Shown: positions 8,263-16,644 of the stretch, piece after piece
Layout: each line of letters begins with the position of its first letter
Position numbering within the stretch: position 1 is the first letter of the stretch
Source: Clostridium cylindrosporum DSM 605
Lineage (GTDB): Bacteria > Bacillota > Clostridia > Clostridiales > Caloramatoraceae
Length of the DNA stretch: 64,000 nt
Assembly: GCF_001047375.1 (NCBI RefSeq)
Contig: NZ_LFVU01000028.1
Location: 434,001 to 498,000 of the forward strand
Direction of reading: 5' to 3'
Notes under the pieces: generated by a model
The model's input: the letters and a program-made list of their open reading frames with translations, nothing else
Database searches by the model: none
What the model was told of the DNA's origin: nothing
Program-made: the position numbers and the translations under genes

Positions 8263-9609
8263 TTACTTTGCTTTATTTTCTATAAGTGAAGCTATATTTT
8301 TAGCTATAACTTCAATTTTTTCAAAATCTTCACCTTCAAGCATAACTCTAATTAAAGGTTCAGTTCCTGATGCCCTAATTAGTACTCTTCCTCTACCATT
8401 AAGTTCCTCTTCAGCACTTACTATAAGAGCTTTAACTTCTTCATCTACTTCATGAAGGTTTTTCTTATCATTTGTAACCTTTGCATTTATTAGAACCTGT
8501 GGCAGTACTGTCATAGTTTTTCTAAGTTCTGATGACTTTTGACCTGAACTTTTCAGAACCTTTGAAAGTGATAAAGCTGTCATTAGCCCATCACCTGTTG
8601 TGTTATAATCTAGAAGAATAACATGTCCTGACTGCTCTCCTCCTATTTTATACCCACCTTTAAGCATCTCTTCAAGTACGTATCTATCTCCAACCTTAGT
8701 TTTCACTAATTTTATACCTTCTTTTTCACTTGCTATATCAAGTCCCATGTTACTCATTACAGTAACAACAGCAGTATCTTCCTTAAGCTTTCCTTCTTCT
8801 TTAAGAGCCTTTGAAAGTATAGCTATTATATGATCTCCATCAATGTCTTCTCCATTTTCGTCTACAGCAAGACATCTATCTGCATCACCGTCAAGTGCGA
8901 AACCTATATCACACCCCATACTTTGTACAAAGCTTCTAAGCTCGCCCATATGAGTTGAACCACAATTCTTATTAATATTTGTTCCATCTGGATTATTATG
9001 AATTACATAAACCTCTGCTCCAAGGTCCTTAAATATTTTTGGCGCACTATAAAATGAAGCACCCTCTGCACAATCTATTGCTATTTTAAGTCCAGAAAAA
9101 TCTCCGTTAATTGATTCCTTCAGATAATTTATATAGTCTTCTATAGCCTCTATTTTTTGTTCCCTTATTCCTATTTCTGTACCTGATGGGTATGGAATCC
9201 CCTCTAGATTATTTTCAAGGAAATTTTCTATTTTATCCTCTACACTATCATGTAATTTATATCCGTCTTTATTAAAGAATTTTATTCCGTTATATTCAAC
9301 AGGGTTATGTGAAGCCGATATTACAACTCCCGCATCTGCATTATAGTATCTTGTAAGATACGCAATAGCAGGTGTAGGTACAACTCCAACGCAAATAGCT
9401 CGAGCACCAACTGAACATATACCAGCAACAAGTGCTGACTCTAACATATCACCTGATATTCTAGTGTCCTTGCCGACTAGTATAGTAGGCTTTTCCTTTG
9501 CGTCTGACAAAACAAAGGCCCCTGCTCGTCCTAAGTTGTATGCTAAATTTGCTGTAAGTTCAGTATTTGCAATTCCTCTTACTCCGTCTGTTCCAAACAT
9601 CCTACCCAT
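8263..9609 (-). CDS. glmM: Phosphoglucosamine mutase
   Basis: 448 aa, full length. It converts glucosamine-6-phosphate to glucosamine-1-phosphate, the step after GlmS. The N-terminus [11 protein letters not shown] is typical. The phosphoserine is Ser100 in VVISASHNP, the Mg loop is DGDADR and the C-terminal phosphate loop is [12 protein letters not shown]. In many Firmicutes glmM forms an operon with cdaA-cdaR; here those genes are ~15 kb away and glmM has its own promoter. It converges functionally with glmS. Confidence 0.96.
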   Translation of the reverse strand: MGRMFGTDGVRGIANTELTANLAYNLGRAGAFVLSDAKEKPTILVGKDTRISGDMLESALVAGICSVGARAICVGVVPTPAIAYLTRYYNADAGVVISASHNPVEYNGIKFFNKDGYKLHDSVEDKIENFLENNLEGIPYPSGTEIGIREQKIEAIEDYINYLKESINGDFSGLKIAIDCAEGASFYSAPKIFKDLGAEVYVIHNNPDGTNINKNCGSTHMGELRSFVQSMGCDIGFALDGDADRCLAVDENGEDIDGDHIIAILSKALKEEGKLKEDTAVVTVMSNMGLDIASEKEGIKLVKTKVGDRYVLEEMLKGGYKIGGEQSGHVILLDYNTTGDGLMTALSLSKVLKSSGQKSSELRKTMTVLPQVLINAKVTNDKKNLHEVDEEVKALIVSAEEELNGRGRVLIRASGTEPLIRVMLEGEDFEKIEVIAKNIASLIENKAK

Positions 9610-9649
9610 ATCATACTCTCCTATTGTTTATAGTTTTTTAACACCTTGT

Positions 9650-9678
9650 ATAATACCATAATATTATTATCATTTCAA
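9650..9678 (-). promoter_or_regulatory. Sigma-A promoter of glmM
   Basis: Minus strand: TTGAAA (9678-9673), a 17-base spacer and TATTAT (9655-9650), ~40 bp before the glmM ATG. Confidence 0.7.
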
Positions 9679-9705
9679 ATTGACAGTACATAATTATAAA
9701 TTTTA

Positions 9706-9714
9706 TGTTATAAT
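9706..9714 (+). promoter_or_regulatory. Extended -10 promoter element in front of a hairpin
   Basis: TGTTATAAT is an exact TGnTATAAT extended -10. A transcript from it would run straight into the 16-bp hairpin at 9741-9776, giving an RNA of about 60 bases. No ORF fits in that length. Confidence 0.4.
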
Positions 9715-9740
9715 GAAAACGTATGTCAGCATAGGTATAT

Positions 9741-9780
9741 TTTTATGCTATTATTTGAATAAATAATAGCATAAAATTTT
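9741..9780. terminator. Perfect 16-bp hairpin between glmM and metN promoters
   Basis: TTTTATGCTATTATTT and its exact reverse complement are separated by four bases and followed by TTTT. The stem can terminate transcription in either direction. It lies between divergent promoters, which is an unusual place for a terminator. Confidence 0.55.
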
Positions 9781-9803
9781 GATATTTATTTAAAATTATC
9801 CTA

Positions 9804-9832
9804 TTGACATACTAGGTTATGAGCCTTATAAT
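9804..9832 (+). promoter_or_regulatory. Consensus sigma-A promoter of the metNIQ operon
   Basis: TTGACA (9804-9809), a 17-base spacer and TATAAT (9827-9832): a perfect match. The start site falls near 9839, ~20 bases before the first SAM-I aptamer. Confidence 0.9.
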
Positions 9833-9860
9833 CAACATTAAGAAAAGTTCATAGAAAAGG

Positions 9861-10000
9861 CTCTTATTCAGAGTGGCTGAGGGAACTGGCCCTATGACGC
9901 CCAGCAACCGGCAATCGCTAAGGTGCTAAATCCAGCAGCGTTTTCATGCTGAAAGATGAGAGGATACATAACCTCTTAAATTTAAAGAGGCTTTTTTTAA
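9861..10000 (+). promoter_or_regulatory. SAM-I (S-box) riboswitch 1 with its terminator
   Basis: The aptamer (9861-9964) has the S-box blocks GAGGGAACTGGCCC, ATGACGCCCAGCAACC and GCTAAGGTGCTAAATCC, with the P1 strands CTCTTAT and GATGAGAGG. It is followed by a terminator, CCTCTT/AAGAGG plus seven T (about 9972-9998). S-adenosylmethionine binding should favour the terminator and stop transcription before metN. Confidence 0.93.
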
Positions 10001-10021
10001 TTATATAGAAAATTTAATACT

Positions 10022-10153
10022 CCGCTCTTATTAAGAGAGGCCGAGGGAACTGGCCCTATGACGCCCAGCAACCAAGCTTTTGCTAAGGTGCTAAGTCCAG
10101 CAGCATTGTCTGAAAAATGAGAGGATATATAGCCTCCCTAAGAGGCTTTTTTT
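10022..10153 (+). promoter_or_regulatory. SAM-I (S-box) riboswitch 2 with its terminator
   Basis: A second complete aptamer (10024-10124) repeats GAGGGAACTGGCCC, ATGACGCCCAGCAACC and GCTAAGGTGCTAAGTCC. Its own terminator, AGCCTC/GAGGCT plus T tract, is at 10131-10153. It has a shorter variable arm than copy 1. The two copies are in series, so both must be ligand-free for full metNIQ expression. Confidence 0.92.
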
Positions 10154-10204
10154 ACGTCTATTTTTAAACTTAATTCTATACGCAGATTTTAAGGAGATGA
10201 TACT

Positions 10205-11230
10205 TTGATTCAGATTAAAAATTTAAGTAAGATTTATATGTCTGGTGGACAACCAGTTGAGGCTCTAAAGAATATTAATCTTACTATTGATAAGGGCGAT
10301 ATATATGGAATAATTGGACTAAGTGGTGCTGGAAAATCTTCACTTGTTAGATGTATTAATCTACTTGAGGTTCCAAGTACAGGTGAAATAATTATAGATG
10401 GTCTTATAGACCCGTCAAAATCTCTTGACATTACAAAAGTTTCACCAAGTAACCTTAGACGTGCTAGAAAAAAGATAGGAATGATATTTCAACATTTTAA
10501 TCTATTAATGAACTCTACAGTTTATGAAAATATAGCATTCCCATTAAAGCTATCAAAGGTTTCAAAATCAGAAATTGACAAAAGAGTAAATGAACTTCTT
10601 GAAGTAGTTGGACTATCTGATAAGAAAAATATGTACCCTTCTCAACTTTCTGGTGGACAAAAGCAAAGAGTCGGTATTGCAAGGGCACTTGCCAACAATC
10701 CAGAGATTATACTTTGTGATGAAGCAACCTCTGCACTTGACCCAACTACTACAGAATCTATTCTTTCACTTATAAAGGATATAAATAAAAAATTAAACAT
10801 TACCGTTGTTGTAATTACCCATGAAATGGATGTTATAAAGAAGCTTTGTAATAAGGTTGCAGTGCTTGAGAGAGGTATTGTAGTTGAAAAAGGCAACGTT
10901 GTTGATGTTTTCGCAGAGCCTCAAACTAAAACATCTAGAGAATTCTTGAAGGATATGGTGCTTGAAGCGCCGAATGATGTATTAGATAATTTAAAGGTAA
11001 ACGAGAAACTACTTCGCCTTTTCTTTAAGGGAGAACAAACAAATGAACCTATAGTTTCAAGACTTTCAAGGACATTTGATCTTGATGTTAGTATAATAGC
11101 AGGAAATATTGAAACTATTCAAGGAATCCAACTTGGAAATCTTATAATTAAAGTAACAGGTGATGAAGGTAAAATATTAAATGCCATAGATTACTTAAAT
11201 GACATTAACCTAAAAGTTGAGGTGATATAA
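10205..11230 (+). CDS. metN: Methionine ABC transporter, ATP-binding protein
   Basis: 341 aa. The cytoplasmic ATPase of the MetNIQ importer. Walker A is GLSGAGKSS, the signature is LSGGQKQRV and Walker B is IILCDEATSALD. The C-terminal ~90 residues form a NIL/ACT-like domain that senses internal methionine in this family. The start is TTG, set by AAGGAGA at 10191. metI follows after one base. The double SAM riboswitch upstream confirms methionine or a related sulfur compound as substrate. Confidence 0.95.
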   Translation: MIQIKNLSKIYMSGGQPVEALKNINLTIDKGDIYGIIGLSGAGKSSLVRCINLLEVPSTGEIIIDGLIDPSKSLDITKVSPSNLRRARKKIGMIFQHFNLLMNSTVYENIAFPLKLSKVSKSEIDKRVNELLEVVGLSDKKNMYPSQLSGGQKQRVGIARALANNPEIILCDEATSALDPTTTESILSLIKDINKKLNITVVVITHEMDVIKKLCNKVAVLERGIVVEKGNVVDVFAEPQTKTSREFLKDMVLEAPNDVLDNLKVNEKLLRLFFKGEQTNEPIVSRLSRTFDLDVSIIAGNIETIQGIQLGNLIIKVTGDEGKILNAIDYLNDINLKVEVI

Positions 11231-11231
11231 C

Positions 11232-11891
11232 ATGGATTCATATGCAGAAATACTTACAGCAATGCAAACCCCACTTATACAAACTATTTATATGGTTACA
11301 TTATCAACAATATTTTCTCTTATAATAGGATTACCACTTGGGATTATCTTAACAGTTACAAGTAAAGGTCACATATTAGAAAATAGAATTATAAATACCA
11401 TTATAGGAACTATTGTTAATGTGTTTAGATCAGTTCCTTTCATTATACTGCTAATAGCTTTATTCCCATTATCAAAGCTTTTAATTGGGACAAGTATAGG
11501 AACTAACGCTGCCACAGTAGCACTTTCAATTGCTGCTGCACCATTTGTTGCAAGAGTTATAGAAAACTCATTAAAAGAAGTAAGCTACGGACTTATTGAA
11601 GCTTCACTTGCTGCAGGTGCTACAAGTTATCAGATTATTTTTAAGGTTATGCTTCCAGAGGCAATATCATCATTAATACTTGGTATAACCTTAACCATAA
11701 TAAATATTCTAGGATATTCTGCTATGGCGGGGGCCGTAGGGGGAGAAGGTATAGGAGATTTTGCAATTAGGGAAGGATACTTAAGATATAATAATAAGGT
11801 TTTATTACTAACTATTATTGTACTTATTATTCTTGTTGAGGTAATACAACAATTTGGAAATCTTCTAGCTAGAAAATTCGATAAGAGGTAA
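11232..11891 (+). CDS. metI: Methionine ABC transporter, permease
   Basis: 219 aa, about five membrane helices. The ABC permease EAA loop near EVSYGLIEASLAAGATSYQIIFKVMLPEA (split here by family signature EAS-x3-G) contacts MetN. The ATG lies one base after the metN stop, implying translational coupling. Size and context match MetI. Confidence 0.93.
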   Translation: MDSYAEILTAMQTPLIQTIYMVTLSTIFSLIIGLPLGIILTVTSKGHILENRIINTIIGTIVNVFRSVPFIILLIALFPLSKLLIGTSIGTNAATVALSIAAAPFVARVIENSLKEVSYGLIEASLAAGATSYQIIFKVMLPEAISSLILGITLTIINILGYSAMAGAVGGEGIGDFAIREGYLRYNNKVLLLTIIVLIILVEVIQQFGNLLARKFDKR

Positions 11892-11914
11892 ATAATTTTT
11901 AAGGGGGTTATTAA

Positions 11915-12751
11915 ATGAACATCAAAAAACTATTATCATTAGGACTTATTTCTGTATTATCAGTAGGTATTCTTGCTGGATGCTCATCAAAGGATGCAGG
12001 AAAAGAAGCTCCAAAGACAACTGAAACTAAAAAAATCGTTGTAGGTGCAACACCAGTACCACATGCTGAATTCCTAAATGGATTTGCAAAGGCTAAGCTA
12101 AAGGAAAAGGGAATAGACCTTGAAGTTAAAGAATTTACTGATTACGTAATTCCAAACAAGGCAGTAGCTGAAAAACAACTTGACGCTAACTACTTCCAAC
12201 ACATTCCTTACTTAGACGACTACAATAAGGAAAATAAAACTACTCTAGTACCAATAGGAAAAATACATGCAGAGCCACTAGCTGCTTATTCAAATAAAAT
12301 AAAAAACATATCAGAACTAAAAAGTGGAGCTATAATTGCTATTCCAAATGATAATTCAAATGGAACAAGAGCTCTTAAGCTTCTTCAAAAGCAAGGATTA
12401 ATTGAACTTAAGGATGCTAATGCTGCTATCCAAACAGAAAAGGATATAGTTAAAAACCCTAAGAATATTAAAGTTAAAACTGTAGAAGCTGCTCAACTTC
12501 CAAGAGTTCTAGGAGATGTTGATGTTGCTATAATCAATGGTAACTATGCACTTGAATCAAAACTTGATACTAAGTCAACTTTATTTGCTGAAGACGTTTC
12601 TGCTATAGAAAAGAATGTAAACGTTGTTGTTTCAAGAGAAGATAACAAGGACAACCCTGCTTTAAAGGAACTTGTTAATGTTCTTAAATCAGAAGATGCT
12701 AAGAAATGGCTTAAAGAAAAATATGGTTCAGCTGTAATTCCAGCTAACTAA
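11915..12751 (+). CDS. metQ: Methionine-binding lipoprotein
   Basis: 278 aa NlpA/MetQ-type substrate-binding lipoprotein. The lipobox LAGC is at about 20-23, so the protein is anchored outside the membrane by a lipidated cysteine. The mature part has the family features GATPVPHAEFL and DANYFQHIPYLDDYN. It follows metI by 23 bp with AAGGGGG as ribosome site and ends the operon before a strong terminator. Confidence 0.94.
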   Translation: MNIKKLLSLGLISVLSVGILAGCSSKDAGKEAPKTTETKKIVVGATPVPHAEFLNGFAKAKLKEKGIDLEVKEFTDYVIPNKAVAEKQLDANYFQHIPYLDDYNKENKTTLVPIGKIHAEPLAAYSNKIKNISELKSGAIIAIPNDNSNGTRALKLLQKQGLIELKDANAAIQTEKDIVKNPKNIKVKTVEAAQLPRVLGDVDVAIINGNYALESKLDTKSTLFAEDVSAIEKNVNVVVSREDNKDNPALKELVNVLKSEDAKKWLKEKYGSAVIPAN

Positions 12752-12757
12752 TATATT

Positions 12758-12787
12758 AAAGGATGTTGATATTTATCAACATCCTTT
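12758..12787 (+). terminator. metNIQ terminator
   Basis: A perfect 13-bp hairpin, AAAGGATGTTGAT/ATCAACATCCTTT, with a four-base loop. It can also serve the convergent DUF5808 gene. Confidence 0.88.
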
Positions 12788-12791
12788 ATAT

Positions 12792-14255
12792 TTATTTACC
12801 TATATAACTTTTTAATGTATTATAAAGCTTTTCAGTACTAATTTTACTTGTATGATTAATATATACTAGTGATGCATCTTTCTTAAGGATCTTTATGACT
12901 TCTATATTAGAGTTTCCTATAAAAAGTTTTGCTTTATATTTTCTATCCTGAATAAAGTTTCCTAAAAACTTTGTTTTAGTACCCCCTCCATTGCTTTTTA
13001 TAAGATTACCTGGTAAAGACTTTATTATACTTATATCAGATATATCTTTTTTATTAATAACTTCTTTGTACATACTATTAATTGTAATAGTATCCTTAGT
13101 AATAACCGGAGTTTTATCCTTCATATCAAATGGTAAAACAAAAGCTACAAACCCTAAAACTATAGTCATAAATAGTGCAAAGATTGAAACCCCTATTCTA
13201 ATTTTAATATCTCCATAATTAAAATCATATCCTACTCCTATCCTTTTAGGAATGAATAGCGATGGGTCACTAGGATTATTATAAAACATTCCCCATACAT
13301 AGTTTTTATCATCATCTCTATTGATTACCATCTTATTATCTTTAACTTCATAATCTAATTTGTATCGTTTAATTACTTTATTGTAGTATATAGAATATAT
13401 AACTATAGTTACTATATTGCATACTATAAAAGCAATTATCACTAAGCTACTATTTATAGCACTTCCAAGATAGAAACTCATTAAAAATAAACTTACAATT
13501 GTTCCGAGTAAAGCTGTATAATAAATTCCTGCATTTTTCACTTTTATGTTATATATCTTAAGCTTCTCAACTTCTCCACCATTAATAATCTGCTTACTTT
13601 TTACTATCATAATATAGCTAAAATATATAATAAGAAGAATTAAGATTTGAAATAATAAAGGAGTTAAGTGATCCCAAATTGATATTATATCTCCTCTTTT
13701 AACGTAACCTTTAATAACACCACTCTCACCAAATACTCCAGGAATCATCTCATTTTTACTTATATTATATGAATATACTCCAATTAAAGCTGTTAGAATT
13801 GTAATTCCTAATGGAATAAAAAACAACTTACTGGATATATTGTTCTCTGAGATAGAAGTCTTTCTGTAGTTAAGGTCTACTACAACTATATTTTTACTAT
13901 AGCCAGACCATTTATCTCTTTTTTTAATTTGCGATGCTCTTTGATTTGCTATTTTGAAACTTATCATACTATCAAATATAAAAAGTAGAATTCCTATTAT
14001 TGAGACACTTATTGAAAATTCCTCAGGAACTAAAAAATAAACTATAGATATAATTATAGCAAGTATTGTAAAAGAGATAAGTATATCTTTTTTATAGGTA
14101 TATTTTACCCTTTGAAGTTCATCAGTTATTTGAAAATCTATTGGAAGTCTTACTCCAAAGAAAAGAGTTTTATCATTAAAATTTACTATTTTTAACGATG
14201 AAAACATTAATATTAAAAATGGTATTAAAACAGTAAGAATATAAAGAAAATCCAT
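12792..14255 (-). CDS. Multi-pass membrane protein of the DUF1648/DUF5808 type
   Basis: 487 aa with about eight to ten hydrophobic helices. The block WGMFYNNPSDPSLFIPKRIG (about 325-345) is typical of the DUF5808 segment. The C-terminal ~100 residues, after the last helix, look like an extracytoplasmic PH-like domain. The ATG overlaps the last base of the GntR gene stop, so the two are co-translated. Small GntR regulators often control membrane proteins or transporters encoded beside them. No substrate can be proposed. Confidence 0.65.
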   Translation of the reverse strand: MDFLYILTVLIPFLILMFSSLKIVNFNDKTLFFGVRLPIDFQITDELQRVKYTYKKDILISFTILAIIISIVYFLVPEEFSISVSIIGILLFIFDSMISFKIANQRASQIKKRDKWSGYSKNIVVVDLNYRKTSISENNISSKLFFIPLGITILTALIGVYSYNISKNEMIPGVFGESGVIKGYVKRGDIISIWDHLTPLLFQILILLIIYFSYIMIVKSKQIINGGEVEKLKIYNIKVKNAGIYYTALLGTIVSLFLMSFYLGSAINSSLVIIAFIVCNIVTIVIYSIYYNKVIKRYKLDYEVKDNKMVINRDDDKNYVWGMFYNNPSDPSLFIPKRIGVGYDFNYGDIKIRIGVSIFALFMTIVLGFVAFVLPFDMKDKTPVITKDTITINSMYKEVINKKDISDISIIKSLPGNLIKSNGGGTKTKFLGNFIQDRKYKAKLFIGNSNIEVIKILKKDASLVYINHTSKISTEKLYNTLKSYIGK

Positions 14256-14635
14256 TACTCATTCTCCCCTCTCATTTCATTGCATATACTTTGAACTATA
14301 GAAACTATATCTTCCTTTTTCATCCCCTTGGCAAGACAACTACTAACGATAACTCTTAATTCATCATTAAAACGTTTTTCATCCTCTTCGCTTATTCTTG
14401 AAACAGATACAAAGGCACCATGTCTTCTATCAAGAACTATATATCCCTCAGATTTTAGCATATTATATGCTTTGTTTACTGTGTGCATATTTATTCCTAT
14501 ATCCTCTGCAAATGCTCTAACTGAGGGCAAAGAATAGCCATCTTCTAAATTACCAGATGCTATACCTTTAACAATCTCATTTCTAATTTGAATATATATA
14601 GGAACATCACTTTCAAAATTAATTATAATATTCAC
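14255..14635 (-). CDS. GntR-family (YtrA-type) transcriptional regulator
   Basis: 126 aa with an N-terminal winged helix (ESDVPIYIQIRNEIVKGI, LPSVRAFAEDIGINMHTVNKAY) and a short helical C-terminus, the layout of the YtrA subgroup of GntR repressors. I place the start at GTG 14635-14633 because AAGGAGG sits 6-12 bases before it; an upstream ATG at 14695 would overlap the promoter. It is the first gene of a two-gene operon with the DUF5808 membrane protein, which it probably regulates together with itself. Confidence 0.85.
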   Translation of the reverse strand: MNIIINFESDVPIYIQIRNEIVKGIASGNLEDGYSLPSVRAFAEDIGINMHTVNKAYNMLKSEGYIVLDRRHGAFVSVSRISEEDEKRFNDELRVIVSSCLAKGMKKEDIVSIVQSICNEMRGENE

Positions 14636-14666
14636 GATAACCTCCTTAACTACCTGTTCTATATGA

Positions 14667-14695
14667 AGTATAACAAATATAACTTTATTTATCAA
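14667..14695 (-). promoter_or_regulatory. Sigma-A promoter of the GntR/DUF5808 operon
   Basis: Minus strand: TTGATA (14695-14690), 17 bases, then TATACT (14672-14667), with a TG just before the -10. It lies ~30 bp before the GTG start. Confidence 0.8.
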
Positions 14696-14719
14696 GGCAA
14701 TTCTACTAGTAATACCATC

Positions 14720-14794
14720 AAATAATTATTATCTATTAATATTCACTTTTCAATTCAAGTAATATATCCTTTAAGCAACAAATAATTATTATCA
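14720..14794. promoter_or_regulatory. Two PerR-like boxes 60 bp apart upstream of peroxiredoxin
   Basis: AAATAATTATTATCT (14720-14734) and AAATAATTATTATCA (14780-14794) are near-identical. They match the PerR box TTATAATnATTATAA at 10-11 of 14 positions. They lie between the divergent GntR and peroxiredoxin genes. A peroxide-sensing repressor is the natural candidate binder, but AT richness weakens the case. Confidence 0.4.
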
Positions 14795-14882
14795 ACTAAT
14801 ACGAGTAATCTGGCATATAGAAATAAGAAAATGGCAACAATAGAAATGGTTATAAAATATTTTTTCTAAGGAGGAAAACACA

Positions 14883-15404
14883 ATGGAAAGATTAGTAGGA
14901 AAAAAAGCACCTTCATTTCAAATGAATGGAGTAAAAGGTGATGGAAGTGATTTTGTAAAGGTTAACCTTGATGATTATAAGGGTAAATGGCTTGTAATGT
15001 TCTTTTATCCTTTAGACTTTACTTTTGTTTGTCCAACAGAAATAACTGGATTTAGTAAGAGAATAGCAGATTTCAAAAAGGAAAATGCAGAACTTCTTGC
15101 TGTTAGCTGTGATAGTGAACATTCACATAAGGCTTGGATAAATGGCGACCTTGGAAAGATTGAATTCCCAATTGCTTCAGATATTACTAAGAAAGTTTCT
15201 AATGAATATGGAATTCTAATTGAAGAAGAAGGAATATCACTTAGAGGACTATTTATTATTGACCCTGAGGGAGTAGTTAGATATTCAGTAGTCCACGACC
15301 TTAATGTAGGAAGAAGTGTTGACGAAACACTTAGAGTTCTTAAAGCCTTTAAAACAGGTGGACTATGTGCTATTGACTGGGCTGAAGGAGATGCTAACCT
15401 TTAA
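14883..15404 (+). CDS. Peroxiredoxin (AhpC/TSA, 2-Cys type)
   Basis: 173 aa thiol peroxidase that reduces hydrogen peroxide and organic peroxides. The peroxidatic Cys50 is in DFTFVCPTE. A second cysteine, Cys162 in GGLCAIDW, sits where the resolving Cys of typical 2-Cys enzymes lies, though the usual VCPA motif is altered to LCAI and the tail is short. ATG follows AAGGAGG. No AhpF reductase gene is nearby. PerR-like repeats upstream suggest peroxide induction. Confidence 0.92.
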   Translation: MERLVGKKAPSFQMNGVKGDGSDFVKVNLDDYKGKWLVMFFYPLDFTFVCPTEITGFSKRIADFKKENAELLAVSCDSEHSHKAWINGDLGKIEFPIASDITKKVSNEYGILIEEEGISLRGLFIIDPEGVVRYSVVHDLNVGRSVDETLRVLKAFKTGGLCAIDWAEGDANL

Positions 15405-15424
15405 TTTAGACCACTAAAATTTTT

Positions 15425-15461
15425 AAATCCCCATTAAAGCATTAAGCTTTAATGGGGATTT
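15425..15461. terminator. Bidirectional terminator after peroxiredoxin
   Basis: AATCCCCATTAAAG pairs exactly with CTTTAATGGGGATT around a 7-base loop, flanked by A and T runs, between convergent genes. Confidence 0.88.
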
Positions 15462-15470
15462 TATTACTTT

Positions 15471-16607
15471 CTATATATTTCTAGACTTCCGAGCGTATGT
15501 TGCAACCTTTCTTCTTTCTCTCCAATGGGATAATACTCCACGTGGTCCTTGAGTATCTATATTGCTATTTATTACATCATCATTAAATAAAAAATCTAAT
15601 ATATGAAGGCTCTTTTTTCCTCCTGTTATCATTGATTGCACACAACTTTCACAGTATGAAATAATATGGCTTGCTTCTGTAGACTCTGCCCTTAACTTCA
15701 TTTGTTTTAGCGCTACATTTCTATTGGTACTCATCATCATACCACCAGCACCACAACACTGAGTATTCTCCTTACTTTTATTAAATTCTTTATACTTTAA
15801 TCCTATTTCATCTAAAATAAATCTAACACTTTCATGTATTTCGTTTTCTTTTCTTATTGGACATGGGTCATGTAGCGCAACATCTATATTAGAATTTTTA
15901 TATATTCCATGTACCCTATCCGGCACTCCAATATTTCTAAAAGTCTCCCATAGAGAAACAACCTTAACATTTCCATAATCTCTTATAGTATTGAAACAAT
16001 TACTACAGGCTACTATAACTTCTTCTATACCGTTTTTTTCTAGTATATCAATTATACTTTGGAAATTACTTTCAAAGCTTTTTTCATCTCCTATATCAAG
16101 TGATGGCTTACCACAACAGGTTAATAATAAGCCTAGATTATCTATTTTACTACTTAGATATTTAAATGTATTATCTACTATCTCCTTACTATATCCTGAT
16201 AAACTACATCCAGGAAAAAAGACCGAAGTGCATCCATTTGGAATGTTACTACCTGTAAATATGCTAGAGTAACTACTTTTTTGATGGAACCTTACAGTAG
16301 CATATCCAAAATTATTAACACTTTTTTTGTCTTTCTTAAATACATCTTTTCTAATTTTATTATACATACTACTAAGGTCAATATCCCTTGGACATTTTGA
16401 TGTACAGCTACTACAAAAGGTACATGAAAATGGTATAGATATATCAATATTATTATTATCTTTTACACTTTTCATTATATCCTTAGGAGATATTTGTATC
16501 TCTTGAGACATAGGACATTCCTTCATGCATAAATTACATCCTATACACTTTTCTTCATTTATAGAAACCTCATCTATAATATTTTTTGATAAATTAACTT
16601 TTTTCAT
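15471..16607 (-). CDS. (Fe-S)-binding protein with two 4Fe-4S clusters and CCG domains (HdrD/GlpC-like)
   Basis: 378 aa. An N-terminal ferredoxin part has CIGCNLCMKECP and CTFCSSCTSKCP for two 4Fe-4S clusters. Two cysteine-rich CCG-type modules follow: CGKPS with CSNCFN, and CCGAGGMMM with CESC. This is the architecture of GlpC, LutA and heterodisulfide reductase D subunits, which pass electrons between dehydrogenases and quinones or disulfides. No partner flavoprotein subunit is adjacent. The C-terminal tail is unusually basic. The electron donor and acceptor are unknown. Confidence 0.82.
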   Translation of the reverse strand: MKKVNLSKNIIDEVSINEEKCIGCNLCMKECPMSQEIQISPKDIMKSVKDNNNIDISIPFSCTFCSSCTSKCPRDIDLSSMYNKIRKDVFKKDKKSVNNFGYATVRFHQKSSYSSIFTGSNIPNGCTSVFFPGCSLSGYSKEIVDNTFKYLSSKIDNLGLLLTCCGKPSLDIGDEKSFESNFQSIIDILEKNGIEEVIVACSNCFNTIRDYGNVKVVSLWETFRNIGVPDRVHGIYKNSNIDVALHDPCPIRKENEIHESVRFILDEIGLKYKEFNKSKENTQCCGAGGMMMSTNRNVALKQMKLRAESTEASHIISYCESCVQSMITGGKKSLHILDFLFNDDVINSNIDTQGPRGVLSHWRERRKVATYARKSRNI

Positions 16608-16644
16608 ATTTCCTCCAAAGTAGATTTAAGAAATAAACAAATCA

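Noticed and set aside
14636-14695. Longer N-terminus for the GntR regulator
   Set aside because: The extra 20 codons overlap the -10 element, and AAGGAGG is placed for the GTG at 14635.
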